Shown in pieces: positions 15,323 to 23,834 of a stretch of DNA of 29,789 nt. The DNA comes from Rhodospirillaceae bacterium UBA4479 (GTDB lineage: Bacteria > Pseudomonadota > Alphaproteobacteria > Rhodospirillales > Casp-alpha2), in the NCBI GenBank assembly GCA_002389175.1, contig DGNZ01000121.1, positions 1 through 29,789 of the forward strand. Direction: 5' to 3'. How positions within the stretch are numbered: the first letter of the stretch is position 1; each line of letters opens with the position of its first letter. The notes under the pieces were generated by a model. It was given only the letters and a program-made list of their open reading frames with translations. It made no database searches and was not told the DNA's origin. The position numbers were made by a program, and so were the translations under genes.

Positions 15323-17314
15323 ATGATTGCAGAAATTGGCCATTTTGCATTGGTACTCGCACTGATGGTTGCCATTGTTCAGGGCACCTTGCCGATGGCG
15401 GGCGCTGCGACTGGCAATCAGCGCTGGATGGCGATTGGTAATCATGCAGCCATGGCGCAATTCCTGTTGTGTGCAGTTTCCTTCGGCTGTCTGACCTACG
15501 CTTTTGTCGTCTCTGATTTCTCGGTTATGAATGTGGTGCAAAACTCCCACTCAGCTAAACCGATGCTCTATAAGGTGTCCGGCGTATGGGGCAACCACGA
15601 AGGATCGATGCTGTTGTGGGTGTTGATCATGGCGATCTTTGGCGCGGCCGTTGCGGCATTTGGGCATTACCTGCCACCCGGCCTTAAGGCACGTGCCTTG
15701 TCCGTGCAGGCATTGGTGGCTGTCGGATTTTATTTGTTCATCTTGATGACGTCGAACCCGTTTGAGCGCGTATTTCCACCCGCAGCCAACGGCCAAGACC
15801 TGAACCCGTTATTGCAAGATCCGGGATTGGCATTCCATCCGCCATTCTTGTATCTGGGCTATGTCGGTTTCTCGATGGCATTTTCGTTTGCGATTGCGGC
15901 CCTGATCGAAGGACGCGTCGATGCTGCGTGGGCACGTTGGGTGCGTCCATGGACTTTGGCTGCTTGGGCATTCTTGACGATTGGTATCGCGCTTGGGTCC
16001 TGGTGGGCGTACTACGAATTGGGATGGGGCGGTTTCTGGTTCTGGGATCCCGTTGAAAACGCATCCTTTATGCCATGGCTAGTTGGGACGGCGTTGCTGC
16101 ACTCGTGCATCGTCGTTGAAAAACGCGACACCATGAAGGCGTGGACCGTGTTCCTGGCGATCTTGGCCTTTTCATTCTCGTTGTTGGGAACGTTCCTGGT
16201 GCGGTCCGGTGTGCTGACGTCCGTCCATGCTTTTGCGACGGACCCAGAACGGGGTGTCTTTATCCTGATGTTGTTGATCATCGTGATCGGGGGGTCGCTT
16301 GCGTTATATGCATGGCGCGCACCGCAACTCAAAAGCACAGGTGTTTTCCAACCCATCTCCCGAGAAGGCGCGTTGTTGCTCAACAATTTGCTGATGGGAA
16401 CGGCAACGGCGGTTGTGCTGCTGGGGACCTTGTATCCGTTGTTCATCGATGCGATTTCAAATGGTCTCGATAAAATCTCGGTCGGTCCGCCGTTCTTTAA
16501 TGCGGTGTTCATTCCGCTGATGGTGCCGATGATGGTCGCGATGGCGATCGGTCCCTTGCTGCCGTGGAAGCGTGCCGATTTGGGTCGTGCGCTTCGCACG
16601 TTGTGGCTGGCAGGACTGATGGGTATCGCGTGTGCGCTTTGGGCATTATGGTGGCAAGACGGACATTCCCCTTGGGGCATCGTCGGGATCGCCGCCGCGG
16701 CCTGGTTGGCATTTGGCGCGATGAGTGAATTGGCAGAGCGGATCAAACTATTCCGCGTGCCGTTCTCGGATGCGATGCGGCGTCTGATCAATCAACCGCG
16801 TGCCTCGTGGGGGATGACTCTCGCACACTTCGGGCTTGCGTTGACCATTGCGGGTGTTACCGGTGCCGGGGCCTGGCGCGTCGAAAGCGTCCAGACCATG
16901 GCGCCCGGTGACACAGTGACTGTCGGTGGTTACGAATACCGATTTAAAGGTGCACAAGACTTTACCGGGCCGAACTATTTGGCGACGGCGGCAGTGTTCG
17001 ATGTGTATAAAGAAGGCGACTTTGTAGTCACCCTGAAACCTGAAAAACGTGTCTATACAGTCCGTAATTTCCCCACAACCGAAGCTGGCATTCACACACT
17101 GTTGAGTGGTGATCTTTATGCCACCGTGGGGGATGCAAAGGGTGATGGATCGTACGTGACGCGCATCTACTTTAACCCCCTTGTTGTGTGGATGTGGATC
17201 GGTTCTGGGTTCATGGTTCTGGGCGCTGTGATCAGTCTTTCTGACAGGCGCTACCGCGTTGGGGCCCCAAAACGGTCCCGCATGACGGCGGCGGCGGCGC
17301 AGCCAGCGGAATGA
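15323..17314 (+). CDS. ccmF: Cytochrome c haem lyase subunit CcmF
   Basis: A 663-residue polytopic membrane protein with the tryptophan-rich WWD motif (GSWWAYYELGWGGFWFWDPV) at residues about 225-244, the conserved VWGNHEGSMLLW segment at 88-99, and many transmembrane helices. It joins haem to CxxCH motifs together with CcmH and CcmI. AGGAG lies about 6 b before the ATG. A small hairpin, GCGCC/GGCGC, occurs in the 36-b gap after ccmE. Length and motifs are standard. Confidence 0.96.
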   Translation: MIAEIGHFALVLALMVAIVQGTLPMAGAATGNQRWMAIGNHAAMAQFLLCAVSFGCLTYAFVVSDFSVMNVVQNSHSAKPMLYKVSGVWGNHEGSMLLWVLIMAIFGAAVAAFGHYLPPGLKARALSVQALVAVGFYLFILMTSNPFERVFPPAANGQDLNPLLQDPGLAFHPPFLYLGYVGFSMAFSFAIAALIEGRVDAAWARWVRPWTLAAWAFLTIGIALGSWWAYYELGWGGFWFWDPVENASFMPWLVGTALLHSCIVVEKRDTMKAWTVFLAILAFSFSLLGTFLVRSGVLTSVHAFATDPERGVFILMLLIIVIGGSLALYAWRAPQLKSTGVFQPISREGALLLNNLLMGTATAVVLLGTLYPLFIDAISNGLDKISVGPPFFNAVFIPLMVPMMVAMAIGPLLPWKRADLGRALRTLWLAGLMGIACALWALWWQDGHSPWGIVGIAAAAWLAFGAMSELAERIKLFRVPFSDAMRRLINQPRASWGMTLAHFGLALTIAGVTGAGAWRVESVQTMAPGDTVTVGGYEYRFKGAQDFTGPNYLATAAVFDVYKEGDFVVTLKPEKRVYTVRNFPTTEAGIHTLLSGDLYATVGDAKGDGSYVTRIYFNPLVVWMWIGSGFMVLGAVISLSDRRYRVGAPKRSRMTAAAAQPAE

Positions 17315-17324
17315 GTATCCAGCA

Positions 17325-17879
17325 ATGAAGATGAGGCAGTTACTGTTCGCATTACCACTCCTGGGGTTTCTAGGGATTGGGGCGTACTTGGGCATCGGGT
17401 TGACGATGGACCCCTCGAAATTGCCAAGCATGCTCGAAGGGAAACCGGTTCCAGCCTTTGACCTGCAGCCGTTGCAGGGCCGCGACGACATTGGGTTTTC
17501 GAACGATCATCTTAAGGGTGAAGTATCCTTGGTGAATGTGTTTGGGTCCTGGTGCGTGGCGTGCCGGATCGAACATCCGTTTTTGATGCAACTCAAAGCC
17601 AATGATTTGGTGCCCATCCACGGCATCGATTGGCGCGAAACAGATCGCCTTGCGGGTCCGGCGTGGCTCAAAAGATTTGGTGATCCCTATACGCGCGTCG
17701 GCGATGACCCAAAGTCCAAAGCAGCCATCGCGTTCGGTGTGACCGGTGCGCCAGAAACCTTTGTTGTCGATCAGCAGGGGATCATTCGCTACAAGTTTGT
17801 CGGCCCCTTAACCCCGCAGATTTGGGCAGAGACGTTGAAACCACTCATCGAACATCTGCGTAAGGAACCGTTATCGTGA
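17325..17879 (+). CDS. ccmG: Thiol:disulfide oxidoreductase CcmG (DsbE)
   Basis: A 184-residue membrane-anchored thioredoxin-fold protein with an N-terminal hydrophobic anchor at residues 5-26. The active site WCVAC has C77 and C80, and the cis-proline loop is GVTGAPETFVVD near 139-150. It keeps the CxxCH cysteines of apocytochromes reduced for haem ligation. Its stop overlaps the GTG start of ccmH by four bases (GTGA). An in-frame ATG two codons into the gene is an alternative start. Confidence 0.94.
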   Translation: MKMRQLLFALPLLGFLGIGAYLGIGLTMDPSKLPSMLEGKPVPAFDLQPLQGRDDIGFSNDHLKGEVSLVNVFGSWCVACRIEHPFLMQLKANDLVPIHGIDWRETDRLAGPAWLKRFGDPYTRVGDDPKSKAAIAFGVTGAPETFVVDQQGIIRYKFVGPLTPQIWAETLKPLIEHLRKEPLS

Positions 17880-18370
17880 TCCGATTGCTGGGCGTAATTT
17901 TATTGATATCCGCGGTATGGGCGACCCCCAGTTATGCGGTCAATCCAGACGAAGTTCTGGCCGATCCTGAAATGGAAGAAAACGCGCGTGCGGTCTCGCG
18001 GCATCTTCGGTGTGTGGTGTGTCAAAACCAATCCATTGACGACTCGGACGCTGAACTCGCACGGGATATGCGTGTTCTTGTCCGTGAACGGATCGTGGCG
18101 GGGGATACCAATCGCGAAGTCCTGGACTACATGGTGTCGCGCTATGGGAACTACGTGCTGTTGAAACCACCGTTTCAGGCATCCACTTATGTCCTTTGGA
18201 TCGGTCCCGCTGTTATTCTCCTGTTGGGCATGATCGCCATCGGTGTGTTCATGTATCAACGCAGACCAAGGACCGTTCCTGTTGGCGCAAATAAACGGAA
18301 CACCGGCGCGTCAGGACTGACGGATGAAGAACGCAAGAAGTTGGATAAGTTAATGGGCAAAGATAGCTAA
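17876..18370 (+). CDS. ccmH: Cytochrome c maturation thioredoxin-like protein CcmH (CycL)
   Basis: A 164-residue protein with a signal peptide ending near AVN (residue 22). The hallmark LRCVVCQNQ has C46 and C49, the periplasmic three-helix domain follows (LARDMRVLVRERI, YMVSRYGNYVLLKPPF), and one transmembrane helix lies at about 104-124 before a short cytoplasmic tail. This is the short N-terminal-type CcmH, with the TPR part encoded separately as ccmI, as usual in alphaproteobacteria. It acts with CcmF and CcmG in apocytochrome reduction. Confidence 0.94.
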   Translation: MIRLLGVILLISAVWATPSYAVNPDEVLADPEMEENARAVSRHLRCVVCQNQSIDDSDAELARDMRVLVRERIVAGDTNREVLDYMVSRYGNYVLLKPPFQASTYVLWIGPAVILLLGMIAIGVFMYQRRPRTVPVGANKRNTGASGLTDEERKKLDKLMGKDS

Positions 18371-19575
18371 TGGAACTCTGGCTTCCGGTTACGATTTTAA
18401 GTCTTATTGTTTTGGCCTGGCTGATAGTGCCCGGGATGAAACTCGCGCAGTCGAATGCCAAGCGCGCCGATTATGATATCAATGTCTACAAAGACCAATT
18501 GACGGAGTTGGAGCGCGAGGCCGCCGAGGGACGTATTGAAGGTCCCGAACTCGAAGCCGCCCGCCTTGAAATTCAGCGCCGATTATTGGCGGCATCTGAA
18601 GACAAAGAACAAAATGTCAAAGCGGCCAGCAAGGGTGGCACGTTGCCGATCTTTATCGCAGCCGGGGCAACGCCAATCTTGGCCGTTGCGTTTTATATGT
18701 ACAACGGCTCGCCGAACATACCCGACCATCCCATGTCCGAACGTCCAGAAGTCATGCGCGCCGCCGATGCACAGGCAAGTGCCCACGCAGGCCAACAAGC
18801 GCCATCCATGGATGCTGCATTGGTCTCGCTTGAAAAACGCCTCGCGGAAAATCCGAATGATGTTGATGGCTGGATTTTGCTCGCGCGGTCTTATGCGGGG
18901 GTTGGCAATGCTGCCAAAGCGGCAGAGGCGTATGCCCGTGCGGTGCCTTTGGCGGATCGACATCCAATGCTGTTGGCGGACTGGGCCGAAGCGCGATTGA
19001 ACGCGCAAGAAGGCCGCTTCACCGTCGAGGTCTTTAACGATTTTGTTGAAGCACGGGAAAATGATCCGACGCTACCCAAGCCATGGTTTTATATTGGCCT
19101 GGATATGGCAATGGGTGGCAACTTCCAAGGCGCCGTGCAGACCTGGACCGATCTTATGTTTATCGCCCCGGACAACCCCCAGCTGAAACAAGCACTCAAC
19201 CAGCAGATTAATAAGGCCGCAGAAGAAGGCGGCATCGACGTCAGTTCTATAACGCCATCCGATGTTGCCAAGCAGGTGGCTGCGCAGATGCAGGCCGTAC
19301 GCACACCGCAAACGCCTGAACTGACAAGCCCGCCATCCGTTGCCGCAGCGCCACCTGGACCGTCCCAAGAGGACGTGCAGGCTGCCCAGGAAATGTCTAC
19401 CGAAGACCGTTCTGCATTTATCCGTTCCATGGTCGCGCAATTGGCAGAAAAAATGGAAAAAAATCCAAATGATGCAGAAGGATGGCAACGCCTGATCCGG
19501 GCCTACGAAGTCTTGGGAGATACGGACAAGGCCGCCGAAGCGCGCCAAAGACTTGAGGCAATCAAAGCCAACTGA
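18370..19575 (+). CDS. ccmI: Apocytochrome chaperone CcmI
   Basis: A 401-residue protein whose ATG overlaps the ccmH stop by one base. Two transmembrane helices (residues about 4-22 and 93-112) flank a cytoplasmic loop containing a coiled-coil region rich in Glu/Arg (ADYDINVYKDQLTELERE). The long periplasmic part holds TPR-like repeats (NDVDGWILLARSYAGVGNAAKAAEAYARA and, near the C-terminus, NDAEGWQRLIRAYEVLGDTDKAAEARQRL). It captures the C-terminal helix of apocytochromes and hands them to CcmF/H. It is the last gene of the ccm block. Confidence 0.92.
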   Translation: MELWLPVTILSLIVLAWLIVPGMKLAQSNAKRADYDINVYKDQLTELEREAAEGRIEGPELEAARLEIQRRLLAASEDKEQNVKAASKGGTLPIFIAAGATPILAVAFYMYNGSPNIPDHPMSERPEVMRAADAQASAHAGQQAPSMDAALVSLEKRLAENPNDVDGWILLARSYAGVGNAAKAAEAYARAVPLADRHPMLLADWAEARLNAQEGRFTVEVFNDFVEARENDPTLPKPWFYIGLDMAMGGNFQGAVQTWTDLMFIAPDNPQLKQALNQQINKAAEEGGIDVSSITPSDVAKQVAAQMQAVRTPQTPELTSPPSVAAAPPGPSQEDVQAAQEMSTEDRSAFIRSMVAQLAEKMEKNPNDAEGWQRLIRAYEVLGDTDKAAEARQRLEAIKAN

Positions 19576-19597
19576 GCGAACCTTCTTCTATGCCGCA

Positions 19598-19626
19598 TTG
19601 TCCAGGCCTGTCAGCTTGGCTATAAG
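19598..19626 (+). promoter_or_regulatory. Candidate sigma-70 promoter for pgk
   Basis: TTGTCC (19598-19603) and TATAAG (19621-19626) are spaced by 17 b. They match four of six and five of six of the -35 and -10 consensus. They lie in the 93-b gap between ccmI and pgk, about 43 b before the start codon, and would let pgk be expressed apart from the Fnr-controlled ccm genes. Confidence 0.5.
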
Positions 19627-19668
19627 CCATTCCAGAAAACCCATTATTCGAAAAAAGCAGAGGCTCCT

Positions 19669-20862
19669 ATGCAGTTTAAGTCCATTGATGATCTTGATGT
19701 TTCGGGTAAGCGCGTTTTGGTACGCGTCGATTTCAACGTCCCCATGCGTGATGGCAAAATCACGGACCCGACCCGCATCGAGCGCGCGATGACGACGTTA
19801 ACGGAACTCGCAACGGCGGGCGCAAAAGTCGTGGTGTTGTCGCATTTTGGGCGCCCCAAGGGACAGGTCGTCGCAGACATGAGCCTGGCACCTGTAGCCG
19901 ATGCGCTTCGCGACATCGCAAATGTCCCCGTGTCCTTTGCGACTGATTGTGTGGGCGATGTGGCTGCGGCGGCGATTAATGATGCCGCTGCGGGATCGAT
20001 CATTGTCTTGGAAAACGTCCGTTTTTATCCGGGCGAAGAAAAGAATGATCCTGAATTCGCAGCGCAATTGGCGGCCAATGGCGATGCCTATGTGAACGAT
20101 GCATTTTCTGCCGCACACCGGGCCCATGCCTCGACCGAGGGGATTGCGAAGTTGTTACCATCGGCAGCGGGTCGTTTGATGCAGGCGGAATTAGAAGCCC
20201 TGTCGGGTGCGCTCGACGCCCCGACGCATCCTATGATCGCCGTTGTTGGCGGCGCGAAAATTTCCACGAAAATGGCTGTGCTTGGGCATTTGGCCGAGAA
20301 AGTTGATCAGATTGTTATTGGTGGCGGTATGGCGAATACGTTCCTGTATGCCAATGGTGTTGGCGTTGGGAAATCGCTGTGTGAGCCTGACATGGCCGAT
20401 GAAGCACGCGCGGTTGTCGCAGCGGCTGCCAACGTCGGGTGTGAAATTGTGTTGCCATTGGATGTGGTTGTCGCGGATGCCTTTGCCGAAGGAGCAGCAT
20501 CCCAAGTCGTCGCATTATCGGATGTCCCGGATGACAAAATGATTTTGGATGTCGGGCCGAAAACCATCGCAGATTTAAACGCACGATTGGCGAATGCGAA
20601 AACCGTTTTGTGGAATGGCCCGCTTGGCGCGTTTGAAATCAAACCGTTCGACGCGGGAACCAATGCCGTTGCCCAAGAAGTCGCCACGTTGACGGCGGCG
20701 GGACAACTGCTGTCCGTCGCAGGTGGTGGGGATACCGTTTCTGCATTGTTGAACGCCGGTGCGGCGGATCGCTTTTCCTATGTGTCCGCAGCGGGCGGGG
20801 CGTTCCTGGAATGGATTGAGGGCAAAACCCTGCCCGGCGTTGCGGCCTTGATGGCCGACTAA
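19669..20862 (+). CDS. pgk: Phosphoglycerate kinase
   Basis: A 397-residue glycolytic enzyme interconverting 1,3-bisphosphoglycerate and ADP with 3-phosphoglycerate and ATP. Substrate-side motifs are VRVDFNVPMRDGKI (18-31) and SHFGRPKGQ (about 58-66). The inter-domain segment VGGAKISTKM and GGGMANTFL lead into the nucleotide-binding half with GPLGAFE and the C-terminal GGGDTVSAL. It is full length with no anomalies. A GAGG ribosome site precedes the ATG. Sitting directly after ccm is unusual in function and probably just local gene order. Confidence 0.97.
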   Translation: MQFKSIDDLDVSGKRVLVRVDFNVPMRDGKITDPTRIERAMTTLTELATAGAKVVVLSHFGRPKGQVVADMSLAPVADALRDIANVPVSFATDCVGDVAAAAINDAAAGSIIVLENVRFYPGEEKNDPEFAAQLAANGDAYVNDAFSAAHRAHASTEGIAKLLPSAAGRLMQAELEALSGALDAPTHPMIAVVGGAKISTKMAVLGHLAEKVDQIVIGGGMANTFLYANGVGVGKSLCEPDMADEARAVVAAAANVGCEIVLPLDVVVADAFAEGAASQVVALSDVPDDKMILDVGPKTIADLNARLANAKTVLWNGPLGAFEIKPFDAGTNAVAQEVATLTAAGQLLSVAGGGDTVSALLNAGAADRFSYVSAAGGAFLEWIEGKTLPGVAALMAD

Positions 20863-20912
20863 CGCGGGCAAACGCCCCGAACGACGTTACATGATTTATC
20901 GCTATCACTCTG

Positions 20913-21019
20913 CGTCGTCCCGGAAACCGTCAGGTTGTCCGGGATCTTCTAAGCACGGTTGAAATATTTTTAGGTGAACCAAGATCCTGGCCTTTCGCGG
21001 CGCTCCAGCCGGGACGACG
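20913..21019. repeat. Nested inverted repeat, likely dispersed palindromic element
   Basis: The outer arms CGTCGTCCCGG (20913-20923) and CCGGGACGACG (21009-21019) are perfectly complementary. Inner arms CCGGGATCTT (20939-20948) and AAGATCCTGG (20981-20990) differ at one base. Each side also contains a local hairpin, for example AACC-GTCA-GGTT on the left and TCCTGGC/GCCGGGA on the right. It fills the gap between pgk (+) and the chemoreceptor-like gene (-). It resembles the GTCCCGG..CCGGGAC palindromic repeats scattered between genes in many alphaproteobacteria and could act as a two-way terminator. Copy number elsewhere cannot be seen here. Confidence 0.6.
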
Positions 21020-21031
21020 GGGTTGGTGATT

Positions 21032-23059
21032 TCAAGCGAACGGGTCGTCATTCGACCGCTTAAGGGGACGACGCTCAGATAACGCGCCGGGTTTGGCGGG
21101 CTGCACCTTGGTCAAAATATCGTCCAGCATGTGTTGCAGATATTCCGACTGGCTGAGTAATTTGTTTGTGGCTTCCAGTGCCTGATACGAAGCTGTCTCG
21201 GCAATATCACGCGCGATTTCGTTGACGCTATCCAGGGTCTCTTTGACCTGCAGGGCCAATCGTTCCGTCCGTGACGTTGACTCACGTAGTGCATCAAAAC
21301 GTTTGCTATAGGCACGCTCCGCGTCGACCCGGCGGCTATCCTCGGCAAACGGCACCAGCGTATCGTCATCGGCGTTGGTGCGATCCCGAAGTGCATCTTT
21401 GCCGGGGCTTTGGAATGCCAGCGCGTTGGTCTGATCGCGAATGCTGATCACCAATTCGCCGATATCATTGACCAAATCCGTCAGCTGATCGATGCCGCCG
21501 ATCAGCGCCTCGGTCCGTTCCACATCGTTGGCGGCGGCGGTGACATACTGGGTGAAGTTTTCCAGTCGCTGACTGACCGATGAAATCGGGCCGCCGACAA
21601 TGTCAGTATCGCGGATGTTTCTGGCCGCTTCGTTAAGGGGTAGCTGTTCGTAGGTTTGTTCGTATTCATATGGCTCGTCTGAATACTCTTCGTTTGCGGC
21701 AGCTTGGTCATAGGCTTGCACGTGCGCTTGAATTTGGGCTTGTGCATCGGCTTCTGCAGCACGTGCGGCGGCCTCGGCATCGCGGGCAGCAGCCTCTGCG
21801 GCGCGGGCACGCTGTTCGGCGGCATCGATCAACCGTTGCGCGTCAGAGCCAATGGCTTGTGTTGCCTCGGCATCAAGGACCTTTCGGTCCAGCCGATCTT
21901 GTGTGCGTTCCAGGTCACGCCGCAGTTGCTCGGCTTCGATAATGGTATCTGCCCAGCCATCCAACAGACGCGCAATACGCCCAAAGTCGTCCCTGTTGCC
22001 TTGTGCTGGAATCAAAATATTTGGTGCGCCATTGCGCAAACGTTCACCCGCATCGGCAATGCGCTTTGCGGGTCCGGTCAGGCTTTTGATTAAAACCAGA
22101 CCAAAGAAAAACAACCAAACGAGTATAGCCGCAGCACCTGCCAAGACAGAGTAGCGGGTCAGAAGTTGCGTGTTTCGAACTTTGGCGGCCGTTTCGATGC
22201 GCATGCGTTCGGCGAACGTGGCCAGCCCCACCAGACTGGGCACGAAGTATTCAAACAATTCCCCGAACCGTTGCGCTTCTGATGCCAATTCAAAGCGGGC
22301 ATTGATCATCGCCAAAAGCTGCGTTTCGTGGGCTTTCAACAATTCGTCGATACGCCCCTTGGCGGTTTCGTTAATGTTGGCGACCGCAACAAACGCGATC
22401 AGGGCTTCGTAGCGTTTACGGATTTCTGCAACGCCTGCTTTTGATCCTGAAAGAACCGTTTCTTCGCCTTGGCTATCGATGCGTTCAATCTGGTTGATCA
22501 GGTTCGAATTGCCGGTTTCACGAAACGTGGTCCGCAGCAAAGCCGATGTGCGCCGCAATTGCGCCGTCAGGCCGGATTCAGTCCCGATGCCAATTTCGCG
22601 TTCGGTATTGATGAACGATTGAAACTGCTGGTCATACTGCACCAGGCCATCACGGATGGTGGTGACATGCTGGGCCAGGGGCTGCGCCTCGGGATAGGCG
22701 AACAGCTCATCCAACGCCGCAGATATATCGGCAAGGTCCGCCGAGAACCCATCGGCGATTTCAGTATTTCGCATTAGCATGAAGTCTCGTTGTCGCGCCT
22801 GCAGGCTATAGGTGCCGCGTTCGACATTGTTGACCAGCTCGTCGATGCGCGATCCGCGCTGCATTTCCGAGATCGCTTCATCCAGGCGCTGATCGGCATA
22901 ATAAAACAAACCGCCAAAAGCGACGGCGGCGACGGCACAGGCCAGGAAAAACAACCACGTGCGTGCACCAGAACTGATGCCACCCAGGAATGACCGGTCA
23001 GCCGTGCTCGCGATGGGCTGATCCATATCGTCATCGTTGCGTGTCGCTTGAATGGCCAT
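21032..23059 (-). CDS. Chemoreceptor-like membrane protein with degenerate signalling tip
   Basis: A 675-residue protein with transmembrane helices at about 33-54 and 303-325. The roughly 250-residue helical periplasmic sensor between them has the look of a four-helix or HBM-type domain. A HAMP-like linker (LTGPAKRIADAGERLRNG, from 327) leads into a long Ala/Glu-rich coiled coil (about 375-455) and an acidic Tyr-rich stretch (456-475). The C-terminal helical region (490-653) keeps traces of a methyl-accepting domain (IRDQTNALAFQ at 540-550; VPFAEDSRRV near 569-578; ALEATNKLLSQSEYLQ). The normally invariant NAAIEAARAGE-G-GFAVVA tip is replaced by an Asp-rich loop. A strong ribosome site, GGGAGTGGG, precedes the ATG. 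It may be a membrane sensor or scaffold no longer coupling to CheA/CheW. Confidence 0.75.
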   Translation of the reverse strand: MAIQATRNDDDMDQPIASTADRSFLGGISSGARTWLFFLACAVAAVAFGGLFYYADQRLDEAISEMQRGSRIDELVNNVERGTYSLQARQRDFMLMRNTEIADGFSADLADISAALDELFAYPEAQPLAQHVTTIRDGLVQYDQQFQSFINTEREIGIGTESGLTAQLRRTSALLRTTFRETGNSNLINQIERIDSQGEETVLSGSKAGVAEIRKRYEALIAFVAVANINETAKGRIDELLKAHETQLLAMINARFELASEAQRFGELFEYFVPSLVGLATFAERMRIETAAKVRNTQLLTRYSVLAGAAAILVWLFFFGLVLIKSLTGPAKRIADAGERLRNGAPNILIPAQGNRDDFGRIARLLDGWADTIIEAEQLRRDLERTQDRLDRKVLDAEATQAIGSDAQRLIDAAEQRARAAEAAARDAEAAARAAEADAQAQIQAHVQAYDQAAANEEYSDEPYEYEQTYEQLPLNEAARNIRDTDIVGGPISSVSQRLENFTQYVTAAANDVERTEALIGGIDQLTDLVNDIGELVISIRDQTNALAFQSPGKDALRDRTNADDDTLVPFAEDSRRVDAERAYSKRFDALRESTSRTERLALQVKETLDSVNEIARDIAETASYQALEATNKLLSQSEYLQHMLDDILTKVQPAKPGALSERRPLKRSNDDPFA

Positions 23060-23156
23060 CCCACTCCCTACCGCATGGCACGTTTCACCTTAATCGCAGT
23101 GTTATAGCACTTGTCGCAGGCGGACACAGCTAGGAATGTCCATCAAAATGCCTGCC

Positions 23157-23178
23157 ATAATATCACAAGGTATATTAT
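23157..23178. promoter_or_regulatory. AT-rich palindrome between divergent genes
   Basis: ATAATAT (23157-23163) and ATATTAT (23172-23178) form a perfect inverted repeat around an 8-b spacer. It lies in the 161-b region between the chemoreceptor-like gene (-) and the Nudix gene (+), 42 b before the Nudix ATG. It could be a dimeric operator or overlap a -10 element. Confidence 0.3.
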
Positions 23179-23220
23179 CGATCCTTGATTGCGCGCCCCA
23201 CATGTCACACCCTATCGGCC

Positions 23221-23751
23221 ATGTCTGATGCCAAAAACAAAGCTGCGGGTGATTTTCAGGGCCCAGTGACACCGCGCATACCAGAAGGCGATGATCGCGA
23301 GCGCTTGGTGTGCACGGATTGCGGGTTCATTCACTATGATAACCCCAAAATTATCGCAGGGGCCGTTTGCACGTGGGAAGGTAAATTCCTGTTATGTAAG
23401 CGGGCGATTGAACCACGGATCGGGTATTGGACGATCCCAGCAGGTTTTATGGAATTACGAGAATCCGTCGCCGACGGGGCTGCGCGCGAAGTGGTCGAAG
23501 AATCCGGCGCGAACGTTGAGATCGAAAACCTGTTGGGTGTCTTTGAAATCCCGAGGATTTCTCAAGTTTATATGGTGTACCGGGCGCGGATGACCTCGCC
23601 TGACCTGGACCCTGGTCCTGAAAGCCTATCGGCAGCACTTTTTGAATGGGACGACATTCCGTGGGATGAACTGGCGTTCCCCAGCGTTAAGTGGTCATTG
23701 GAAATGTATAAAAACGGCGGTATTGGGCCGCATTTTAAGATCCATCGCTGA
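23221..23751 (+). CDS. Nudix hydrolase with N-terminal CxxC ribbon
   Basis: A 176-residue protein. The N-terminal VCTDCGFIHYDNPK segment (C31, C34) is a half zinc ribbon like that in NudC-related proteins. The Nudix box runs from G75 to about 97 (G-x5-E-x7-R-E-x2-E-E-x-G), giving the metal-binding REVVEESG helix. It hydrolyses a nucleoside diphosphate linked to another group; NADH or ADP-ribose-like substrates are the usual guess for this subgroup but are not shown. The ATG at 23221 (MSDAKNK) was preferred over an upstream in-frame TTG at 23185 because the extra residues do not fit the family. No operon partner is evident. Confidence 0.88.
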   Translation: MSDAKNKAAGDFQGPVTPRIPEGDDRERLVCTDCGFIHYDNPKIIAGAVCTWEGKFLLCKRAIEPRIGYWTIPAGFMELRESVADGAAREVVEESGANVEIENLLGVFEIPRISQVYMVYRARMTSPDLDPGPESLSAALFEWDDIPWDELAFPSVKWSLEMYKNGGIGPHFKIHR

Positions 23752-23834
23752 TTTTTTTGGCGCACTAGGCGATTTTTGCCTACTTGGTCTATAAATTTAC
23801 CATCCATTAACTTTCATTGTCGTAACGTCAGCCC

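Noticed and set aside
16012..16791. A 259-codon minus-strand frame within ccmF.
   Set aside because: A shadow of ccmF caused by codon bias, with no start signal or recognisable domain.
23766..23782. TAGGC-N7-GCCTA hairpin after the Nudix gene, considered as a terminator.
   Set aside because: The stem is only five pairs and no T-run follows it on either strand at the right place.
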